From NCBI GenBank assembly GCA_964609825.1, contig CAZSSH010000010.1:1-64000 (forward strand): a stretch of DNA of 64,000 bases. Reading direction: 5' to 3'. Source of the DNA: CAZSSH01 sp964609825 (lineage in GTDB: Bacteria > Verrucomicrobiota > Lentisphaeria > Victivallales > Victivallaceae). Positions 62,019 through 64,000 of the stretch are shown here, one piece after another (position 1 is the stretch's first letter; each line of letters opens with the position of its first letter). Position numbers and translations under genes: made by a program. A model generated the notes under the pieces. The model had not been told where the DNA came from. It was given only the letters and a program-made list of their open reading frames with translations, and ran no database searches.

Positions 62019-63235
62019 AAAAGATATTGTATCTCGACGGCGCGTCCGGGATTTCCGGCGACATGACCGTGGCGGCGCTGCTCGATCTTGGCGCGAGCCG
62101 GGAGAAGCTCGACGCCGTTTTAAACAGCCTGCATCTTGACGGGTTTGATTATGCCGTTACGCGAAAGCAATCTTACGGGATCTCCGGGCTGGACTTTGAT
62201 GTCCGGTTGCAGTATGAGGAGCATCATCATGATCTCGATCACCACGATCACCATGACCATGACCACGAGCACCATGACCACGAGCACCGCAATCTTGCCG
62301 ATGTTTGCGCCGTGATCGACCGGGGTGAAATGAGTGAATTGTCCCGCGCTTTGGCAAAGAAGATTTTTCAAATTGTCGCCGAGGCTGAAGCCAAGGCGCA
62401 CGATTGCCCGGTGGCGGAGGTGCATTTTCACGAGGTCGGCGCGCTTGACTCCATCGCGGACATTGTTTCCGCGGCGGTACTGGCCGATGATCTCGGCATT
62501 ACGGATTGTATTGTGACCGGACTTGCCGAGGGCACTGGATCGGTGCGTTGCCAGCACGGCGAATTGCCCGTGCCCGTCCCGGCGGTATTGAACATCGCGC
62601 AAAAGTACGGCATTATACTGCGTTCGACTCAGGTCAAGGGCGAAATGGTCACTCCGACCGGGATCGCCATTGCCGCCGCCTTGCGGACAAGCGATGCTTT
62701 GCCGTCGCAATATAAGGTCGAAAAAGTCGGCATCGGCTTGGGCAAACGCGATTTCGGCCGCGCGAACCTTTTGCGGGCGATGCTGATTTCCGAAGTCGCC
62801 GACCCCGAGCAAATTTATGTACTGGAGACCAATATTGATGACTCGACCGGCGGAATGCTGGGGCTTGCCATGGAGAAACTGATGTCCGCCGGGGCGCGGG
62901 ATGTGCATTTCATGCCGTGTTTTATGAAGAAAAACCGTCCGGCGTATCTTTTGCGGGTGATTTCGGACGGGGCGCACCTTGGGGCGATGGAGCGGATTAT
63001 TTTTGAGGCGACCACCAGCATCGGGCTGCGCAAGTTTGCGGTGGAGCGCACGTGTATGGAGCGCGAAATTGTGGAGCTGCAACTTCCCTTTGGCGCGGTC
63101 AAGGCCAAACGCTGCCGTTATGACGGGGTGACGCGCTGTTATCCCGAATACGAAAGCGTAAAAGCGCTGGCCGAAAAGACCGGCATGCCATTTCAAGCAG
63201 TGTTTGAGGCGGCAAAGCAAACCGGAGAAGTGTGA
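62015..63235 (+). CDS. larC: nickel insertion cyclometallase LarC (single frame)
   Basis: Inserts Ni into the dithiolated pincer precursor using CTP. The 406-residue protein begins with LDGASGISGDMTVAALLDLG, has a His/Asp-rich stretch at about residues 70-91 that can bind nickel, FHEVGALDSIADIV, VPVPAVLNI, and the C-terminal half with ETNIDDSTGGMLG and MKKNRPAYLL. In Lactobacillus plantarum the two halves are joined by a ribosomal frameshift; here one frame covers both. It is between larB and larE. Confidence 0.96.
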   Translation: MKKILYLDGASGISGDMTVAALLDLGASREKLDAVLNSLHLDGFDYAVTRKQSYGISGLDFDVRLQYEEHHHDLDHHDHHDHDHEHHDHEHRNLADVCAVIDRGEMSELSRALAKKIFQIVAEAEAKAHDCPVAEVHFHEVGALDSIADIVSAAVLADDLGITDCIVTGLAEGTGSVRCQHGELPVPVPAVLNIAQKYGIILRSTQVKGEMVTPTGIAIAAALRTSDALPSQYKVEKVGIGLGKRDFGRANLLRAMLISEVADPEQIYVLETNIDDSTGGMLGLAMEKLMSAGARDVHFMPCFMKKNRPAYLLRVISDGAHLGAMERIIFEATTSIGLRKFAVERTCMEREIVELQLPFGAVKAKRCRYDGVTRCYPEYESVKALAEKTGMPFQAVFEAAKQTGEV

Positions 63236-63236
63236 A

Positions 63237-64000
63237 ATGCCCGCCATCGATGAACTAAAAGAATTTTTGCGGCCGCGCGCACAAAACGGGATCGCGCTGG
63301 CGTTTTCCGGCGGGGTGGACAGCACCTTGCTGCTTGCGGTGTTAAAAGAGTTGCACGACGAGTCGCCGTTTCCGCTGCTGGCACTCACCATGCGGTCGAT
63401 TTTTCAGAGCGAAAATGAAATCAACGAGGTCAGACAAAGTGCGGCGAAGTACGGGGTGACACTTAAAATCTTTGAGTGCGACCCATTGTCAATCCCGGAG
63501 ATCCAAAACAATCCTCCGGATCGCTGTTACTGGTGCAAACGCCATATTTTTAATGAATTAAGCGCCTATGCCAAAGCCAACGGCATCGCGACGCTGATGG
63601 ACGGCACCAATGCCGACGATCTCAAGCTTTATCGCCCCGGACGCAAGGCGCTTGCCGAGCTTGGCGTCATTTCCCCGCTTGCCGAACTCGGTTTCACCAA
63701 GCCGGAAATCCGCGCTTTGGCAAAATTGCGGGGACTTGCCTGCTCCTCCAAGCCGTCCATGCCCTGTCTGGCGACACGGTTTGAGTATGGTACGCTGCTG
63801 ACTCCGGATCGGATTGAGCAAGTGGCAAAAGGCGAGGACATCCTCCGCCAATACGTTTCGGCGACGGCGGATGTCCGGCTGCGCGTCCATGCGAATATCG
63901 GCCGGATTGAAGTTTCACCGGAGGCTATTCCACTCTTGATCACGTCGCGTTTGGAAGTCGCGGCAAAGCTGCACGGTCTCGGATTTAAATTTGTCACGCT
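63237..64000 (+). CDS. larE: pyridinium sulfur transferase LarE, 3' end cut by window edge
   Basis: Adds sulfur to the pincer precursor after adenylation. The 254 codons present hold the PP-loop SGGVDS (24-29) and three cysteines: CYWC (Cys97, Cys100) and PCLATR (Cys177), the last at the site of the sacrificial Cys176 of L. plantarum LarE. The three-cysteine form is that of [4Fe-4S]-type LarE proteins, which carry sulfur on a cluster and are not used up. It follows larC by one base. No larA-type racemase gene is in the window. Confidence 0.93.
   Translation, partial: MPAIDELKEFLRPRAQNGIALAFSGGVDSTLLLAVLKELHDESPFPLLALTMRSIFQSENEINEVRQSAAKYGVTLKIFECDPLSIPEIQNNPPDRCYWCKRHIFNELSAYAKANGIATLMDGTNADDLKLYRPGRKALAELGVISPLAELGFTKPEIRALAKLRGLACSSKPSMPCLATRFEYGTLLTPDRIEQVAKGEDILRQYVSATADVRLRVHANIGRIEVSPEAIPLLITSRLEVAAKLHGLGFKFVT

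Noticed and set aside
62212..62292. His/Asp codon repeat in larC as a tandem DNA repeat or CRISPR-like array
   Set aside because: The repetition comes from a His-rich coding segment, a known feature of LarC and other nickel proteins; no spacers are present.
62120..63391. 423-codon minus-strand frame opposite larC
   Set aside because: Antisense of LarC, whose family motifs and coupling to larB and larE are clear.

Overview
The window looks like part of a Lentisphaerota (Victivallales-like) chromosome in the PVC superphylum. The grounds are: three near-identical pseudopilin-like proteins that begin with an FTLIELLVVIAIIA helix lacking the usual preceding glycine; many secreted, lineage-specific glycoside hydrolases; a Gram-negative envelope (LpxD, Skp, a SLT transglycosylase); and an EF-G2-like GTPase. 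The genus call is inference from protein style, not from a marker gene. Both edges cut genes: an O-heptosyltransferase at the left and larE at the right.

Layout. 1-4.1 kb: truncated TibC-type heptosyltransferase, a methyltransferase and a large unknown helical protein. 4.2-15.3 kb: two carbohydrate modules. In each, a regulator (GntR or AraC), a pseudopilin-like protein and glycoside hydrolases (GH71-like; GH5-like plus GHL6-like) sit together, with a membrane thioredoxin between them. 15.3-20.4 kb: an AT-rich islet holding one 1517-residue DUF4297/Cap4-type nuclease plus STAND NTPase protein, very probably an Avs-like antiviral gene. It lies between a truncated copy of the nearby thioredoxin gene and a tRNA-Ser(UGA). 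20.4-21 kb: a GC-rich, repeat-rich non-coding stretch. 21-37 kb: mostly housekeeping, with EF-G2-like factor, a membrane Ser/Thr kinase, the tightly overlapped run guaB-skp-lpxD-Sel1-SLT-DUF3047, a DUF1007-NicO nickel/cobalt pair, rpsB-tsf, a metallophosphoesterase and a YihY-family protein.

37-49 kb: a DUF5060/GH5-like hydrolase, a PA14 protein, CDP-sugar genes rfbF-rfbG, an ADP-ribosylglycohydrolase fused to beta-sandwich modules, an SGNH hydrolase and an MFS-sialidase-like operon divergent from an AraC gene. 50-59 kb: a third carbohydrate module on the minus strand (LacI regulator, pseudopilin, large GH, GH78 rhamnosidase, GH32-like). 59-64 kb: SDR and flavodoxin genes, then larB-larC-larE for the nickel-pincer cofactor.

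How the parts work together. The repeated regulator-pseudopilin-hydrolase arrangement suggests that each polysaccharide locus carries its own surface pilin-like subunit. Promoters are often visible. Both AraC genes face their targets across head-on -10 boxes, the GntR gene has tandem AACAAT repeats just downstream of its own promoter, and the SDR-flavodoxin and lar promoters share an unusual 18-bp-spacer element with a GTTAC-n-GTAAC core that resembles MerR-family control. Best candidates for something new are the defence islet, the recurring pseudopilin modules and the shared SDR/lar operator.
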